Source: Acidimicrobiia bacterium (lineage in GTDB: Bacteria; Actinomycetota; Acidimicrobiia; Acidimicrobiales; Ilumatobacteraceae). Taken from it: DNA of 12,004 bases. Of the stretch, positions 5,835 through 12,004 are shown piece after piece (the first letter of the stretch is position 1; each line of letters opens with the position of its first letter). The stretch is taken from contig JAUHYJ010000047.1 of the NCBI GenBank assembly GCA_030425785.1, forward strand, positions 1 through 12,004, written 5' to 3'. The notes under the pieces were generated by a model, which was given only the letters and a program-made list of their open reading frames with translations, was not told the origin of the DNA and ran no database searches. The position numbers were made by a program, and so were the translations under genes.

Positions 5835-7865
5835 TCAGCGCCAGACGCCGTTGATGTCGACGATCAGGTGGACGTCGCGGAAGACGTACAGGCACAGCTC
5901 ACCGCTGCTCGACAACTTGACCATCGCGCCGTTGGCGTTCGTGTCGAAGCTGCCGACGTTCAGGTTCGACGTCTCGGGGCGGCTCCCGCACGGGTAGGCC
6001 GTGACGTGCAGCGGCTCGTTCGACTGGGTGGCGGTCAGGTTCACCGAGGCCGCCTCGGCGTCGGCGGGGATGCCGCGGGCACCGGCGATCTGCAACCGGA
6101 CGACCTGGCCGGCGCGGACCCGCGAGCCGTTGGTCGACTCGTTGAGGCCGCTCGTGAACTCGCGGCTGTCGAACAACCGGACCGGCGACAGCGGAGTGAA
6201 CTCGAACCCGGCGTCGGTGCCGAAGTAGCCGGTGTAGTCGACGGCGACCTGCAGGTCGGTGAGCGAGGTCAGGCAGATGTCACCTCGGTCGTCCGTGCCG
6301 ACGACGACCGAGTTCGGTCGGGCTTCGTCGGCGAGGTAGTTGATCGTCGACGTGTCGGCCGAGGCGGTGGCGCCACACGGGTACACCTGCAGATGGCCGG
6401 CGGCGGGCGCACCGATGGCCGTGACGTTCAACGCGACGGCGTCGGCGCCGATCGGTGCGCCGCCGACGACCCCGGTGACGCGGATGGCGCGCTCGACCCC
6501 GGCGCGCAGGGAGCGTTCGCCCGGCTCGCGGCTGTCGAACAGGCGGTGCGGTGTCGCGGGCTGGAACTCGGCGGTGTCGTCGGCGTCGTAGTAGCCGTTG
6601 ACGTCGATCACGAGGTCGATGTCGGTGAACGCGACCACGCAGAAGTCACCCCCGTCCAGGGGCACGATGGCCTGGTTGGCGACGTTGACGAAGGGGCGGT
6701 AGCCGAGGGTGCTCACGTTCGGGACCTCGTCGCCGCAGTCGAACACGGTCAGGTGGCCGTGGCTCCGGGGCTGGACGGCCACGAAGTTGGCGCTGATCGC
6801 GGCCACGTCGGCCTCGGCCGCCTTGATGCGGACCGTGGTGCCGGCGCGGAGCTTGGTGGCGCCCAGGCCCTTGCGGGTGTCGACGAGCCGGAACGGGTCG
6901 ACCGGGCGGAAGTTCGCCGGACCGGCCACGGGCTCGGTGTCGGGCACCGGGACCGGCGCGGCGCTGAGGGGCGCGGCGGTGTCGACGCTGAACGACCAGG
7001 TCGTCGAGCCACCGTTGCTGTCGACCGTGGCGGTGTAGGTGCCGTTCGCGAGCACCTGACGGGGCATGACGACGACGCCGTGGTCCCCGCCGAGGATCGC
7101 CCGGGCGGTGCCGCTGGTGTTGCCGGGGTGCAGCGTGCAGGTCTCGATCGGTCCGTTCGGTCCCGTGATCGTGGCCGACGCCGTCGACACGTCGTTCGGC
7201 ATGAGCGCGATGAGGGGGAGACCGGCTTCACCGGTCCAGCCGCACATCGCCATCGGGTCGGGGAACTCGGTGATGAACCGGTTCAGTGGCACCGTCGCGC
7301 CGCGTCCCGGGAACACGATCGGATCGGCCGGTCGAGGTCGGCCGTGGTCGATGCCGCGGATCACGTCGAGCGTGCCACCCGACCGCCAGGGCGTCGGGGT
7401 GTTCGCGCTGGCGCACAGCCCGAATCCGCTCGTGGCGAGCGAGTGCCGGAGGATGCCGATCGCGTGGAACGGTCCCGTCATCCAGAGGTCGATGTGGTTG
7501 CGCGCCGTGGCCGTCACCGAGCTCGACACGGCGACGTTGCCGCTGTTGCCGGCGGTGTCACCACCTGCGGTGTAACCCGGGCGGCCGGGGATCTCGTCGT
7601 GTGCGATGCCGTTCTGCAGCATGTAGCACGAGTGCGCCTCGGCCTCGGCCGACCAGGTGCCGTTGGCCGTCACCGGCGGCAGGTCGCTCATCGCCCGGTA
7701 CGTGTTGACGATGCCGAGCCAGTCGTCATCGGCGGGGCCGCCGGCCGTGGCCGGCGAGTTCGCGGCCAGCGTGAGCACGGCACCGGCGAGCGTCGCGAGT
7801 GCCGCTGCCGCAGCGACGCGGCGGCGCCGTGGAGCACTCGGCGAGGCGGAAGCCGTTTCGATCAC
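5835..7865 (-). CDS. Secreted CAP (SCP/PR1)-domain protein with three C-terminal repeats
   Basis: The 676-residue product starts with a Sec-type signal: an Arg cluster at 13-16, a hydrophobic run of about 17-35, and a likely cleavage near the Ala/Gly residues at 39-43. A CAP domain follows (about 48-152), with AEAHSCYM (75-82), IAHDE (87-91) and HIDLWMTGPFHAIGIL (124-139), the counterpart of the family's WxxSxxH helix. An Ig-like or linker region (about 180-298) leads to three imperfect repeats of about 110-120 residues at 319-425, 433-548 and 554-675. Each runs from RLxD(T/S)R to a closing VDxxGxx or VDINGxW, and each has two Cys (for example YPCG and ICL/LCL) that probably form a disulfide. 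The protein is probably extracellular or surface-bound; its function is unknown. GTG 7865 is the first start after an in-frame TGA at 7874-7872. It lies 86 nt downstream of the oxidoreductase gene. Confidence 0.9.
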   Translation of the reverse strand: MIETASASPSAPRRRRVAAAAALATLAGAVLTLAANSPATAGGPADDDWLGIVNTYRAMSDLPPVTANGTWSAEAEAHSCYMLQNGIAHDEIPGRPGYTAGGDTAGNSGNVAVSSSVTATARNHIDLWMTGPFHAIGILRHSLATSGFGLCASANTPTPWRSGGTLDVIRGIDHGRPRPADPIVFPGRGATVPLNRFITEFPDPMAMCGWTGEAGLPLIALMPNDVSTASATITGPNGPIETCTLHPGNTSGTARAILGGDHGVVVMPRQVLANGTYTATVDSNGGSTTWSFSVDTAAPLSAAPVPVPDTEPVAGPANFRPVDPFRLVDTRKGLGATKLRAGTTVRIKAAEADVAAISANFVAVQPRSHGHLTVFDCGDEVPNVSTLGYRPFVNVANQAIVPLDGGDFCVVAFTDIDLVIDVNGYYDADDTAEFQPATPHRLFDSREPGERSLRAGVERAIRVTGVVGGAPIGADAVALNVTAIGAPAAGHLQVYPCGATASADTSTINYLADEARPNSVVVGTDDRGDICLTSLTDLQVAVDYTGYFGTDAGFEFTPLSPVRLFDSREFTSGLNESTNGSRVRAGQVVRLQIAGARGIPADAEAASVNLTATQSNEPLHVTAYPCGSRPETSNLNVGSFDTNANGAMVKLSSSGELCLYVFRDVHLIVDINGVWR

Positions 7866-7911
7866 GCAGACTCATCGGGACCCCGGCTGGAATCCTCAAC
7901 GAGCCTGACGT

Positions 7912-7925
7912 GTTCTTGAGAGAAC
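7912..7925. repeat. Short inverted repeat GTTCT-TGAG-AGAAC
   Basis: Perfect 5-bp arms separated by 4 nt lie in the 86-nt gap between the oxidoreductase stop and the CAP gene start, which also contains no TA dinucleotide and so no TANNNT -10. The repeat could be an operator for the CAP gene. As RNA on the minus strand it would be only a weak hairpin without a U-tract, so a terminator role is unlikely. It may be chance. Confidence 0.25.
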
Positions 7926-7951
7926 CTTGTGACCGTGCTCGGCGTCGTTCG

Positions 7952-9346
7952 TCAATGACCTTGCACGGCGTCGAACACCGTGTTCCAGCCACGCGCTGCG
8001 CGTCCGGTACGGCGCTCGCGACGGTCGCTCCGGCGAGCGGCGAGCAGGGCGGTGTTGACGCCGAGCCAGCGGAGGGGCTCGGGTTCCCATCGACGTGATC
8101 GGTGTCCCACCCAGGGGAGGCGGACGTGCTCGGCGTCGACGTCGTCGGCCGGCCCGGCGATCAGTGCGGCGAGGGTGCGACCGGCGGCGTACGTCGTGGC
8201 GACGCCGTCGCCGACGTATCCGCCGACGGTGGCGATGCCCTGGTCGCGGTCGAACACGACCGACGGGTGACGGTCGCGGGGGACCGCCAGCACGCCACCC
8301 CAGTGATGCGTGAACGTCACGTCGTCCAGGACCGGGAACATCAGGCGGAGCTCGTCGACGAGCAGTCGACGGATGTCGTCGTCGCGATCGAAGCTCGGGT
8401 CGATCCGCGAGCCGAAGTGGTACGGCGCGCCCCGACCGCCGAAGGCGATCCGACCGTCCGCCGTGCGCTGGCCGTAGATGATGAGCGACCGCCCGTCGGC
8501 GAACGTGGGGCGATCGGCGAGCCCGATCGCGTCCCACGCGTCGGGGCCGAGGGGTTCGGTCGCGACCATGAGCGAGTAGAGGGGCATGACCGTGCGGCGT
8601 TCGCCGGCGAGCTGTGGTGTGTACCCCTCGGTCGCTCGCACCACGACGTCCGCGCGCACCGTGCCGCGGTCGGTCGCGACCCGCCCGGGCTCGTGACGCT
8701 CGACGGTCGCGCCCTCGACGATCGTGACGCCGCCGGCGTGCGCTGCGTGCGCGAGCGCGTGCACGAGGCGCGCCGGATGCACCACCGCGCAGTGGGGCGT
8801 GACGAGCGCGCCGAGCACATCGGTCGCCCCGCAGGTGTCGGCGGCGTCGACGGCGTCGATCCATCGGTAGTCGTCCTCGCCGAAGCCGAAGCGTCGGTAC
8901 TCGGCGAGCTCGTCGTGGAGTCGCTCGACCTGTGGCGGCAGCCGCGCCATCGAGATCGAGCCGCCCTGGTGGAACACGTCGGCGGCGGCGTGGGTGCGGC
9001 ACCACTCGCCGATACGTCGCACGGTGTCGTGCATCGTCGATTGGAGGCGACGGGCGGTCGCGTCACCGTGCTCGCGTGCGACCGACGCGAGACTCATCGG
9101 GAGCAGCGCCGACGCCCACCCGCCGTTGCGTCCACTGGCCCCGAAGCCGACGTGATCGCGCTCGAGCACGGCCACGCGCAGGGTCGGGTCGATGCGGCGG
9201 AGATGCCACGCGGTCCACAGGCCCGTGTAGCCCGCTCCGATGATCGCGACGTCGACATCGGCCGGCACGTCGCTCGCTGCGGCGGCGAACCGCTCGGCGT
9301 CCGGCAGCGTGTCGGCCCACAGCGATGGTCCGGAGGCGAGGGGCAC
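7952..9346 (-). CDS. FAD-dependent oxidoreductase, DAO family
   Basis: The 464-residue product has an N-terminal Rossmann FAD motif, VAIIGAGYTGLWTAW (33-47), with the ribose-binding acidic residue E62 at the end of the second strand (VAVLERD). It is followed by GFGASGRNGGW (67-77), the hallmark of DAO-family amine and amino-acid oxidases such as gamma-glutamylputrescine oxidase and glycine/sarcosine oxidase relatives. A C-terminal GGYVGDGVATTYAAGRTLA block is the second FAD-contacting segment of this family. These enzymes oxidise a C-N bond of a primary or secondary amine in the cytoplasm, using O2 or another acceptor. The substrate here cannot be read off, and no polyamine genes are adjacent. 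The start is GTG 9346, 6 nt after a minus-strand TAGCGT -10, implying a leaderless mRNA. The last 60 or so residues are Arg-rich and poorly conserved in type. Confidence 0.92.
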   Translation of the reverse strand: MPLASGPSLWADTLPDAERFAAAASDVPADVDVAIIGAGYTGLWTAWHLRRIDPTLRVAVLERDHVGFGASGRNGGWASALLPMSLASVAREHGDATARRLQSTMHDTVRRIGEWCRTHAAADVFHQGGSISMARLPPQVERLHDELAEYRRFGFGEDDYRWIDAVDAADTCGATDVLGALVTPHCAVVHPARLVHALAHAAHAGGVTIVEGATVERHEPGRVATDRGTVRADVVVRATEGYTPQLAGERRTVMPLYSLMVATEPLGPDAWDAIGLADRPTFADGRSLIIYGQRTADGRIAFGGRGAPYHFGSRIDPSFDRDDDIRRLLVDELRLMFPVLDDVTFTHHWGGVLAVPRDRHPSVVFDRDQGIATVGGYVGDGVATTYAAGRTLAALIAGPADDVDAEHVRLPWVGHRSRRWEPEPLRWLGVNTALLAARRSDRRERRTGRAARGWNTVFDAVQGH

Positions 9347-9351
9347 TCCAA

Positions 9352-9358
9352 TACGCTA
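9352..9358. promoter_or_regulatory. Overlapping divergent -10 elements (oxidoreductase / protease)
   Basis: TACGCTA carries a plus-strand -10, TACGCT (9352-9357), and a minus-strand -10, TAGCGT (9358 down to 9353), overlapping by five base pairs. The minus box is 6 nt before GTG 9346 of the oxidoreductase. The plus box is 8 nt before GTG 9366, the first codon of a 15-codon ORF that ends on the protease start. No good -35 is visible in either direction. Confidence 0.5.
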
Positions 9359-9365
9359 GTGCGCC

Positions 9366-9413
9366 GTGGCCGCACCGGCGGCCGTCGTACGAGCGTCACC
9401 CCACGTCGCATGA
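9366..9413 (+). CDS. Possible leaderless 15-codon leader ORF upstream of the protease gene
   Basis: GTG 9366 lies 8 nt after the TACGCT -10, the same spacing as three other inferred leaderless starts here. It opens a 15-codon frame encoding MAAPAAVVRASPHVA and stops at TGA 9411-9413. That stop overlaps the protease ATG (9410-9412) in the classic ATGA arrangement. The protease ATG has no Shine-Dalgarno sequence, so termination-reinitiation from this ORF could deliver ribosomes to it. No regulatory codon run (for example Cys, His or Trp clusters) is present. It may simply be a 44-nt untranslated leader, and the peptide itself need not function. Confidence 0.35.
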   Translation: MAAPAAVVRASPHVA

Positions 9414-10315
9414 GCCTCCTCCCCCCACCCACGTCGCCCGCCGCCGGCTGGTACGTCGACCCCTGGACGGGCGGTCGGCGCTACTGGGACGGTCGCGCGT
9501 GGGTCGGTACGCCGTTGCCGCCGGTCTCGGTGATCTCCCCGGCATCGACGCGCGAGGCGCACCCGAGCCTGCCCATCTGGGCGGCGATCGGTGCGCTCGG
9601 CATCCTCACGCTCTCGCTGGTGGTCGGCAAGATCGTCACCGACCTCGTGGTCGATCGCGGCTGGCCGCTCCTGGTGTACATCCTGATCGCGACCGTGGTG
9701 TCGTACGGGCCGTCGATCGTCTGGGGCTTCTACGTCCGTCGCCGGTGGGGCGCCGGCAGCTTCGCTGCGCTCGGATGGCGGTTCCGGTGGACCGACCTCG
9801 GCTGGGGTCCGGTCGTCTGGCTCTGCGCCATCGTCGTGCAGGCGTGCCTCGCGGTCCTGATCCTGTTGACCGGCATCCCGTTCGAGTCGAACATCGACTC
9901 GGGGGGCCCCGACGCGAGCGATCGCGCCTATGTCGTCGCCCTGCTCGTGGCGGCCGTCATCGCGGCGCCCGTCATCGAGGAGCTGGTGTTCCGGGGGCTC
10001 GTCATGCGCGGGTTCCTGAGCTCGATGCACGCCGCCATCGCGATCCCGCTCCAGGGCGTGCTGTTCGGGATGGCGCACTTCGACCCGGTGCGCGGCGTCG
10101 GCAACATCGGGTTGGTGATCGTCCTGTCGGGTGTCGGTGTCGTCCTGGGCGCCGCGGCGTTCTGGTTGCGGCGTCTCGGACCCGTGGTGCTTGCGCACGC
10201 GATCGTGAACGGTGTCGCGCTCACGATCGCGCTCACCGGGTGGCTCGACGATGTCGAGAACCCGTTCGAGTCGGTAGTCGCCGCGATCGGCGTGCTCTCA
10301 GCGCTCGTCGGCTGA
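9410..10315 (+). CDS. DUF2510-CPBP intramembrane metalloprotease (Abi/Rce1-like)
   Basis: The 301-residue product starts with a cytosolic DUF2510 module (about 12-32: GWYVDP, RYWDG, W31) after a Pro-rich tip. A linker and several hydrophobic helices follow (about 56-80, 86-107, 133-154, 172-188, 208-222, 232-253, 258-277). The CPBP/Rce1 catalytic motifs are all present: E190-E191 with R195 (EELVFR), H223 in FGMAHF, and H263/N267 in LAHAIVN. The family cleaves substrates within the cytoplasmic membrane by a glutamate- and histidine-based mechanism; bacterial members serve in bacteriocin immunity, protein maturation or stress, and most are uncharacterised. ATG 9410 is preferred because DUF2510 starts 12 residues later. 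An in-frame GTG at 9359 is only 1 nt from the -10 and so is unlikely. The 3' end overlaps panC on the opposite strand by 18 bp. Confidence 0.92.
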   Translation: MSLLPPPTSPAAGWYVDPWTGGRRYWDGRAWVGTPLPPVSVISPASTREAHPSLPIWAAIGALGILTLSLVVGKIVTDLVVDRGWPLLVYILIATVVSYGPSIVWGFYVRRRWGAGSFAALGWRFRWTDLGWGPVVWLCAIVVQACLAVLILLTGIPFESNIDSGGPDASDRAYVVALLVAAVIAAPVIEELVFRGLVMRGFLSSMHAAIAIPLQGVLFGMAHFDPVRGVGNIGLVIVLSGVGVVLGAAAFWLRRLGPVVLAHAIVNGVALTIALTGWLDDVENPFESVVAAIGVLSALVG

Positions 10316-11161
10316 CAGCTGCACGTTGTCGATCAGACGAACGTCGCCGAACCAGGCCGCCGTCAACAGTGCGGCGCCGAGCGTGTCGTCGAGCGTGCCG
10401 TCGAGCGGTTCCAGCGTGGCCGCGTCGACGAGCTCGACGTACTCGAGCGACGCGCGTGGCTCGGCAGCGATCAGGTCTGACGGGATCCGTCGCAGGACCG
10501 CCGCGTCGCGTTCGCCGGCGTCGAATCGCTCGCGCGCAGCGAACAGCGCACGCGACAGCACCGTCGCGGCGTCGCGATCGTCGGGAGTGAGCCGGACGTT
10601 GCGGCTCGACATGGCCAGACCGTCCGGCTCGCGCACGATCGGCACACCGACGACGTCGACCCCGACGTCGAGGTCGGTCACCATGCGCCGGACGATCGCG
10701 AGCTGCTGGAAGTCCTTCTCGCCGAACACCGCGGTGTGCGGGCGGGTGGCGTTCAGCAGCTTGGTGACCACCGTCGTCACCCCTTCGAAGTGGCCGGGTC
10801 GCATCGGGCCCTCGAGCCGATCGGCGAGGGGGCCGGGGACGACGCGCGTCTGGAACGCGGGGCCGTACATCGCAGCCGCGGTCGGGGCGTAGACGGCCGC
10901 CACGCCGATGCGTTCGCATGCGTCGAGGTCGTCGTCGATCGGACGTGGGTAGCGGTCGAAGTCGGACGACTCGTTGAACTGCAACGGGTTGACGAAGATC
11001 GTCACGATCACCCGGTCGGCATGGTCGAACGCTCGCTCGACGAGCGTGAGGTGACCGGCGTGGAGCGCACCCATCGTCGGGACGACCGCGATCCGGTGGC
11101 CGCCTGCTCGGACCCGATCGGACCACCGCTGCATGTCGGCGGGGGTGGTCAGGACGTCCAC
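10298..11161 (-). CDS. panC: Pantothenate synthetase
   Basis: The 287-residue enzyme joins pantoate and beta-alanine with ATP via a pantoyl-adenylate, the last step of pantothenate (coenzyme A precursor) synthesis in the cytoplasm. Every family motif is visible: PTMGALHAGH (28-37, the nucleotide-binding HxGH-type site), FVNPLQF (56-62), RPGHFEGV (121-128), FGEKDFQQ (146-153) and GLAMSSRN (181-188, the KMSKS-like loop). The open frame extends 41 codons further upstream, but that part is Arg/Ser/Pro-rich, overlaps the P1 peptidase gene and is not PanC-like. GTG 11161 gives the normal N-terminus and lies exactly 8 nt after a TACAGT -10. panB and panD are not in the window; the upstream same-strand neighbour is a P1 peptidase 22 nt away. 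The 3' end overlaps the convergent protease gene by 18 bp. Confidence 0.96.
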   Translation of the reverse strand: MDVLTTPADMQRWSDRVRAGGHRIAVVPTMGALHAGHLTLVERAFDHADRVIVTIFVNPLQFNESSDFDRYPRPIDDDLDACERIGVAAVYAPTAAAMYGPAFQTRVVPGPLADRLEGPMRPGHFEGVTTVVTKLLNATRPHTAVFGEKDFQQLAIVRRMVTDLDVGVDVVGVPIVREPDGLAMSSRNVRLTPDDRDAATVLSRALFAARERFDAGERDAAVLRRIPSDLIAAEPRASLEYVELVDAATLEPLDGTLDDTLGAALLTAAWFGDVRLIDNVQLSADER

Positions 11162-11169
11162 GGCGCTCG

Positions 11170-11175
11170 ACTGTA
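11170..11175 (-). promoter_or_regulatory. -10 element of panC (TACAGT)
   Basis: On the minus strand TACAGT lies in the 22-nt gap after the P1 peptidase stop and ends 8 nt before GTG 11161. This matches the spacing at the ClC, ProA-like and leader-ORF starts. It supports the short panC start and a leaderless transcript independent of the P1 gene. No convincing -35 is seen. Confidence 0.5.
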
Positions 11176-11183
11176 CCGGCCGG

Positions 11184-12004
11184 TCAGCGGCGTGAGGAGT
11201 GCTCGGGGAGCGCTCGGAACGCCGACGGGCAGAGGCCGCGGTAGCTGGGTGTCGTGCCGTGGCTCGTGGCGGTCGTGAGCGCATCGACGCAGGCCATCGC
11301 GAACACGTCGGCGGCCGCCGCGGCGAGACGGTTCAGGTGGGCGGTGCGCGATGCACCGCGATCGCCGAGCGGTCGATCGTCGTGGCCGAGGTCGTCGCGA
11401 CCGGTCGCGAGCGCGAACACCGCGTCGCCGTCGACGAGGGTGTGAGCCGGCCGGACCGACCTGGCGATGCCGTCGTGTGCGGCCATCGCGAGCCGGCCGG
11501 CCTCGGGACGGGTGAGGTCGCCGGTCGTGGCGACGACGCCGATCGTCGTGTTGAGTGGCGGTGGCGCCTCCGAGGCCTCGCGGTGCGACACGTATGCCCG
11601 CCGCTCGGCCGCGTCTGGCCGGCGGAGACCCGGGGTGCGTTCGAACGGCAGCCCGGTCGAGCGGTCGACGACGTCGCCGGCGGCGTTCAGGACGACGAGG
11701 GCGGCGACGGTGATCGGCATACCGGCGAGCTCGACGACGGTCGACGCCATGCCGACGCCACCTTGCAGACCGCCCGCACGGGCGCCGGTGCCCGCCCCGA
11801 CCGAACCGCGGGCGGCCGAGCCGCCGGCGCCGCGTGCCGCCCGCCGCCCGAACTCCGGCGTCGGGCGCTTCGCGAACGCTCCGCCGCGGCCCAGGTCGAA
11901 GATCACGGCGGCCGGCACGACCGGGACGACGTGACGGGGGTCGTCGCCCACCGGCACGCCCAGGCGTCGCCGTTCGAGCTCGGTGACGACCCCGTGAGCA
12001 GCCG
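11184..12004 (-). CDS. P1-family (S58, DmpA/NylC-like) self-processing aminopeptidase, 5' end missing
   Basis: The frame runs off the window end on the minus strand, leaving about 273 C-terminal residues. GTG 11957 is internal: the frame continues upstream with family-like sequence (GVVTELERRRLGVPVGD). Visible family blocks are VPVVPAAVIFDLGRG, TPEFGRRA and a Gly-rich stretch. The segment PLNTTIGVVAT follows, and later AHDGIARSVRPAHTLVDGD and FALATG. In this N-terminal-nucleophile family the precursor cuts itself before a Ser or Thr that becomes the nucleophile. The likely site here is the Asn-Thr bond of LNTTIG, with the Thr codon at about 11549-11547, as in NylC. Known relatives are D- or beta-peptidyl aminopeptidases and nylon-oligomer hydrolases; the substrate here is unknown. 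The gene precedes panC on the same strand with a 22-nt gap. Confidence 0.9.
   Translation of the reverse strand, partial: AAHGVVTELERRRLGVPVGDDPRHVVPVVPAAVIFDLGRGGAFAKRPTPEFGRRAARGAGGSAARGSVGAGTGARAGGLQGGVGMASTVVELAGMPITVAALVVLNAAGDVVDRSTGLPFERTPGLRRPDAAERRAYVSHREASEAPPPLNTTIGVVATTGDLTRPEAGRLAMAAHDGIARSVRPAHTLVDGDAVFALATGRDDLGHDDRPLGDRGASRTAHLNRLAAAAADVFAMACVDALTTATSHGTTPSYRGLCPSAFRALPEHSSRR

Noticed and set aside
5754..7919. 721-codon plus-strand open frame across the CAP gene
   Set aside because: It is antisense to the CAP gene, has no domain or signal sequence, is rich in Gly/Arg/Val/Asp repeats typical of GC-rich shadows, and overlaps the ProA-like 3' end. The minus strand has a signal peptide, a CAP domain and three repeats.
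7912..7925. Inverted repeat as a terminator or LexA box
   Set aside because: The 5-bp stem has no U-tract, and the arms and spacer do not match the actinobacterial LexA pattern TCGAAC-N4-GTTCGA.
8102..9409. Long in-frame upstream extension of the protease gene
   Set aside because: It is antisense to the FAD oxidoreductase and motif-free. The DUF2510 module begins 12 residues after ATG 9410, which marks the true N-terminus.
11162..11284. 41-codon N-terminal extension of PanC
   Set aside because: Arg/Ser/Pro-rich, not PanC-like, overlaps the P1 peptidase 3' end, and lies upstream of a good -10 box for GTG 11161.
1..12004. CRISPR arrays, tRNAs, transposases, phage or defence genes
   Set aside because: None seen: no direct-repeat arrays, no cloverleaf-like sequence or CCA tail, and no transposase or integrase motifs. 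CPBP proteins sometimes have immunity roles, but nothing nearby supports a defence system.

Overview
The window is a dense, high-GC stretch (roughly 70% by eye) with eleven protein genes or gene fragments, almost no intergenic DNA, and no RNA genes, mobile elements, CRISPR or obvious horizontal-transfer signs. GTG starts are common, Shine-Dalgarno sequences are essentially absent, and TANNNT boxes sit 6-8 nt before start codons. This points to an actinobacterium that uses leaderless mRNAs heavily. The secreted CAP protein with tandem cysteine-containing repeats and the DUF2510-CPBP protein make an Acidimicrobiia-type lineage (Ilumatobacter-like) my best guess, but that is inference.

Layout. 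Positions 1-365 (+) are the 3' end of an extended SDR/UDP-glucuronate-decarboxylase-type nucleotide-sugar enzyme. Positions 406-1716 (+) encode a ClC-family anion channel or transporter, followed 10 nt later by 1727-3544 (+), a biotinyl-domain/carboxyltransferase fusion. A convergent metallo-beta-lactamase-fold hydrolase (3557-4279, -) is divergent from a ProA-family dehydrogenase (4304-5830, +). That gene converges, with a 4-nt gap, on a large secreted CAP-domain protein with three C-terminal repeats (5835-7865, -). An FAD-dependent DAO-family oxidoreductase (7952-9346, -) is divergent from a DUF2510-CPBP membrane protease (9410-10315, +), which may be preceded by a 15-codon leader ORF. PanC (10298-11161, -) overlaps the protease gene tail to tail. 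Upstream of it on the same strand is a P1-family (DmpA/NylC-like) self-processing aminopeptidase cut by the window end (11184-12004, -).

The genes do not form one pathway. Plausible local links are ClC plus carboxyltransferase (co-transcribed) and P1 peptidase plus PanC (a possible beta-alanine supply).

I do not see a clearly new defence or mobile system. The strongest unusual signal is regulatory. Both divergent gene pairs appear to be driven from overlapping, (near-)palindromic -10 elements: AGCGTACGCT at 4286-4295 and TACGCTA at 9352-9358. Four starts show an identical TANNNT, 8 nt, GTG geometry. Second come the BCCP-carboxyltransferase fusion without biotin carboxylase, the ClC protein with a channel-type valine at the internal-glutamate position, and the ATGA-coupled leader ORF before the protease.
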